Source of the DNA: CAYJRR01 sp964372275 [NCBI: uncultured bacterium]
Lineage (GTDB): Bacteria; CAYJRR01
Length of the DNA: 26,425 nt
Reading direction: 5' to 3'
Assembly: GCA_964372275.1 (NCBI GenBank)
Contig: CAYJRR010000063.1
Location: 1 to 26,425 of the forward strand
Shown: piece by piece, positions 24,616 to 26,425 of the stretch
Numbering within the stretch: position 1 is the first letter of the stretch
Layout: each line of letters begins with the position of its first letter
Position numbers and translations under genes: made by a program
Notes under the pieces: generated by a model
Databases searched by the model: none
Told to the model about the DNA's origin: nothing
Seen by the model: the letters and a program-made list of their open reading frames with translations, nothing else

Positions 24616-25391
24616 TGAGGACGCTGAAGCTCGTCGTCGCCTACGAAGGGACGGCGTACCACGGCTGGCAGCTCCAACCGAACGGCGTCACCGTGCAGCG
24701 GGTGATCGAGGAGGCGGTGGCCACGGTGATCGGCCCGCACCGCGTCGTCGCCGCCGGCCGCACCGACGCCGGCGTGCACGCGCTCGGTCAGGTCGTCTCG
24801 TTGCGCACCGGCACGGCGATCCCGGCCGCGGAGCTGCACCGCGCGCTGAACGCGCTCCTCCCCGCCGACGTCGCCGTGCTCTCGGTGGAACCGGTCCCCA
24901 ACGAGTTCGACCCGCGCAAGGACGCCGTCGGAAAGCTCTATCGCTACCGGCTCCACGACGCGCCGGTGCGCCCGGTGCTGGAGCGGAACCACGTCTGGCA
25001 CGTCTGGAACGTCGACTGGGAGAAGGTGGCCGCCGCCGCCGCGCCGCTCGTCGGAACGCACGACTTCTCCAGCTTCCAGGACTCGCAGTGCACCGCGAAG
25101 CGGCCGGTGCGGACGATCCGCCGCATCGACGTCGTGCGGCAGCCACCACCCTCCCGCGAAGTGTGGATCGAGGTCGACGGGGACGGCTTCCTCAAGCACA
25201 TGGTGCGCAACGTCGTCGGATCGCTGGTTCAGGTGGGGCGCGGCGCGAAGCCGGTCGGATGGATCGCCGAGGTCCTGGCCGTCCGTGACCGGACGCGCGC
25301 CGGTCCGATGGCGCCGGCGCATGGCCTGACGCTGGTGCGCGTCGACTACGACGATCCCACGGCGCAGTCGGGCGGATCGCCGCGCGGGTGA
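24615..25391 (+). CDS. truA: tRNA pseudouridine(38-40) synthase
   Basis: TruA isomerises uridines 38-40 in the anticodon stem of many tRNAs. The protein is 258 residues. The N-terminal KLVVAYEGTAYHGWQLQPNG, the catalytic AAGRTDAGVHALGQVVS with Asp51, KLYRYRLHD, GTHDFSSFQ and FLKHMVRNVVGSLVQVGRG are all standard. It starts at the TGATG overlap with the outer membrane protein gene and ends the long psd operon. rplM-rpsI follow but have their own promoter. Confidence 0.98.
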   Translation: MRTLKLVVAYEGTAYHGWQLQPNGVTVQRVIEEAVATVIGPHRVVAAGRTDAGVHALGQVVSLRTGTAIPAAELHRALNALLPADVAVLSVEPVPNEFDPRKDAVGKLYRYRLHDAPVRPVLERNHVWHVWNVDWEKVAAAAAPLVGTHDFSSFQDSQCTAKRPVRTIRRIDVVRQPPPSREVWIEVDGDGFLKHMVRNVVGSLVQVGRGAKPVGWIAEVLAVRDRTRAGPMAPAHGLTLVRVDYDDPTAQSGGSPRG

Positions 25392-25439
25392 CGGCGCTCG
25401 AACAGGCCCCGTTTCACTCGCGGCGGCGTGGGTTTGCGC

Positions 25440-25468
25440 TTGACAGCGTCCGGGCCGCTCTCTACAGT
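25440..25468 (+). promoter_or_regulatory. Near-consensus sigma-70 promoter of rplM-rpsI
   Basis: TTGACA (6 of 6) and TACAGT (4 of 6 to TATAAT) are separated by exactly 17 bp. It lies 53 bp before the rplM ATG and just after truA. Transcription should begin near 25475. It is the best promoter in the window, as expected for ribosomal protein genes. Confidence 0.85.
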
Positions 25469-25483
25469 GTCGACTTTCGCGAG

Positions 25484-25504
25484 CCGCCCGGAGGCGGTTT
25501 TCTT
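25484..25504 (+). terminator. Terminator-like hairpin in the rplM leader
   Basis: CCGCC-CGGA-GGCGG is followed by TTTTCTT, which looks like a short intrinsic terminator. It lies between the promoter (25440-25468) and rplM (25522), that is within the predicted 5' leader, roughly 10-30 nt into the transcript. It could act as an attenuator or as a ribosomal-protein binding site for feedback control. The 5-bp stem is short, so efficient termination is doubtful. Confidence 0.4.
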
Positions 25505-25521
25505 CGCAGTTACGAGGACTT

Positions 25522-25965
25522 ATGAAGACCGTCAAGGCCCGGGCGACCGTCGCCCAGAAAAATCTCGACCCGCGCGATTGGTGGATCGTCGACCTCGATG
25601 GGCAGACCCTCGGTCGCGCCGCATCGAAGATCGCCATGACCCTCCGAGGGAAGACGAAGACGACCTTCACCCCGAACATCGACATGGGGGACTTCGTGGT
25701 GGCGATCAACGCCGCCAAGGTGAAGCTGACCGGCCGCAAGCTCGACGACAAGATCTACAACTTTTTCTCCGGATACGTCGGCGGCATGCGCTACGTCCCG
25801 GCGAAGGAGGTGCTGGCGAAGAAGCCGGAGCACCTGCTGAAGCAGGCGGTGGCGGGGATGCTCCCCAAGTCGAGACTCGGGAAGCAGCTGATCCGCAAAC
25901 TCAAGATCTACCCCGGCAGCGAGCATCCGCACGCCGCCCAGACCCCGAAGACCCTGAAGGTATAA
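25522..25965 (+). CDS. rplM: Large subunit ribosomal protein uL13
   Basis: uL13 is an early-assembly protein of the 50S subunit that binds 23S rRNA. The protein is 147 residues, slightly longer than the 142 of E. coli. [49 protein letters not shown] and [20 protein letters not shown] are canonical. The C-terminus [14 protein letters not shown] is also typical. GAGGA 3-7 nt before the ATG is the ribosome site. rpsI follows after 2 nt. Confidence 0.99.
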   Translation: MKTVKARATVAQKNLDPRDWWIVDLDGQTLGRAASKIAMTLRGKTKTTFTPNIDMGDFVVAINAAKVKLTGRKLDDKIYNFFSGYVGGMRYVPAKEVLAKKPEHLLKQAVAGMLPKSRLGKQLIRKLKIYPGSEHPHAAQTPKTLKV

Positions 25966-25967
25966 GG

Positions 25968-26375
25968 ATGGCCAAGACCCCGAACCCGACCACGCGGAAG
26001 TCCGTCACGGGCCGCCGCAAGACCAGCGTCGCCCGCGTCCGTCTCGTTCCGGGCGACGGCAAGGTGATCGTCAACGGCCGACCGGTGGAGGAGTACCTCC
26101 GCCGTGACGTCCTGATTCGCGTGCTGAACCAGCCGTTCGATCTGACGCAGACCCTCGCCAAGTACGACGCCTACGCCACCTGCTCGGGCGGCGGGCTCGC
26201 GGGTCAGGCCGGCGCGATCCGCCACGGGATCACGCGCGCGCTGATGCAGATCGACCCGGCGCTCCGTGCCTCGCTGAAGTCGGCCGGGATGGTGACGCGC
26301 GACCAGCGCTCCAAGGAGCGGAAGAAGTACGGCCGCCGTTCGGCGCGCGCGCGGTTCCAGTTCTCGAAGCGATAG
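25968..26375 (+). CDS. rpsI: Small subunit ribosomal protein uS9 (stop codon partly adapter)
   Basis: uS9 is a 30S head protein whose C-terminal tail reaches the P-site tRNA. The protein is 135 residues. [50 protein letters not shown] and [19 protein letters not shown] are standard, and the tail [13 protein letters not shown] is the complete family ending. The start ATG is 2 nt after rplM. The last two bases of the apparent TAG stop coincide with the first two bases of the sequencing adapter (AG of AGATCGG). The T at 26373 is probably the last genomic base. The real stop codon begins with T but its identity is unknown. Confidence 0.98.
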   Translation: MAKTPNPTTRKSVTGRRKTSVARVRLVPGDGKVIVNGRPVEEYLRRDVLIRVLNQPFDLTQTLAKYDAYATCSGGGLAGQAGAIRHGITRALMQIDPALRASLKSAGMVTRDQRSKERKKYGRRSARARFQFSKR

Positions 26376-26425
26376 ATCGGAAGAGCACAGTCTGAACTCC
26401 AGTCACTTGTATCAGGATCGCGTAT
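26374..26425 (+). other. Illumina TruSeq adapter and index: contig-end contamination
   Basis: From 26374 the sequence AGATCGGAAGAGCACA continues with GTCTGAACTCCAGTCAC. This is the TruSeq indexed adapter with one C missing after GCACA. It is followed by ten bases TTGTATCAGG (26407-26416), in the position of the i7 index. ATCGCGTAT comes next, one mismatch from ATCTCGTAT, which begins the P7 end. None of this is biological sequence. Confidence 0.98.

Overview
This is a G+C-rich (about 70% by eye), gene-dense bacterial chromosome fragment made almost entirely of housekeeping genes. Several features suggest a Myxococcota or former 'Deltaproteobacteria'-like organism, or another high-GC phylum close to it: a PilZ domain of the myxobacterial style fused to a receiver domain, a stand-alone CdnL/CarD regulator, many secreted lipoproteins and beta-barrel proteins, and the order uppS-cdsA-dxr-rseP-tsaB. 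This placement is an inference; there is no rRNA gene to confirm it. The right end is not genomic: positions 26374-26425 match an Illumina TruSeq adapter plus index, so this is an untrimmed contig end.

Layout. 1-458: 5' part of uvrB (minus). 570-2356: a small doubtful basic ORF, a PilZ-receiver-CxxC protein and a small exported protein. 2353-3813: cysS (minus). 3864-5397: a bacterial INSIG-like membrane protein and an exported alpha/beta hydrolase. 5394-6626: bifunctional ispDF (minus). 6714-10245: an exported coiled-coil protein, an M3 peptidase lipoprotein and two unrecognised small genes. The second of these lies between two copies of a 38-bp direct repeat. 10456-11997: a membrane-anchored helical-repeat protein and cdnL (minus). 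12188-17427: a tight operon uppS-cdsA-dxr-rseP-tsaB. 17424-19250: a Gly/Pro-repeat exported protein and a metallophosphoesterase lipoprotein (minus). 19381-25391: a second tight operon psd-pssA-usg-like-propeller/FN3 protein-outer membrane protein-truA. 25440-26375: rplM-rpsI behind a near-consensus promoter.

How it fits together. Much of the window makes membrane lipids and their carriers. IspDF and Dxr supply three steps of the MEP isoprenoid pathway, and UppS turns isoprenoid into the undecaprenyl carrier. CdsA makes CDP-diacylglycerol, which PssA and Psd convert to phosphatidylserine and then phosphatidylethanolamine. RseP is the intramembrane protease of envelope stress. The INSIG-like protein is a membrane protein of a family known in eukaryotes for sterol sensing, but no partner for it is visible here.

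The points most worth a second look are: the INSIG homologue; the aspartate-semialdehyde-dehydrogenase-like protein that has lost its catalytic Cys and sits in the truA operon, as Usg does in E. coli; dxr without any ATG/GTG/TTG start; three of four convergent gene pairs overlapping by exactly CTAG; and a leaderless-type TAnnnT box just before several starts. I found no phage, transposase, CRISPR array, tRNA or rRNA, and no defence or biosynthetic cluster. I do not see a clearly new multi-gene system.
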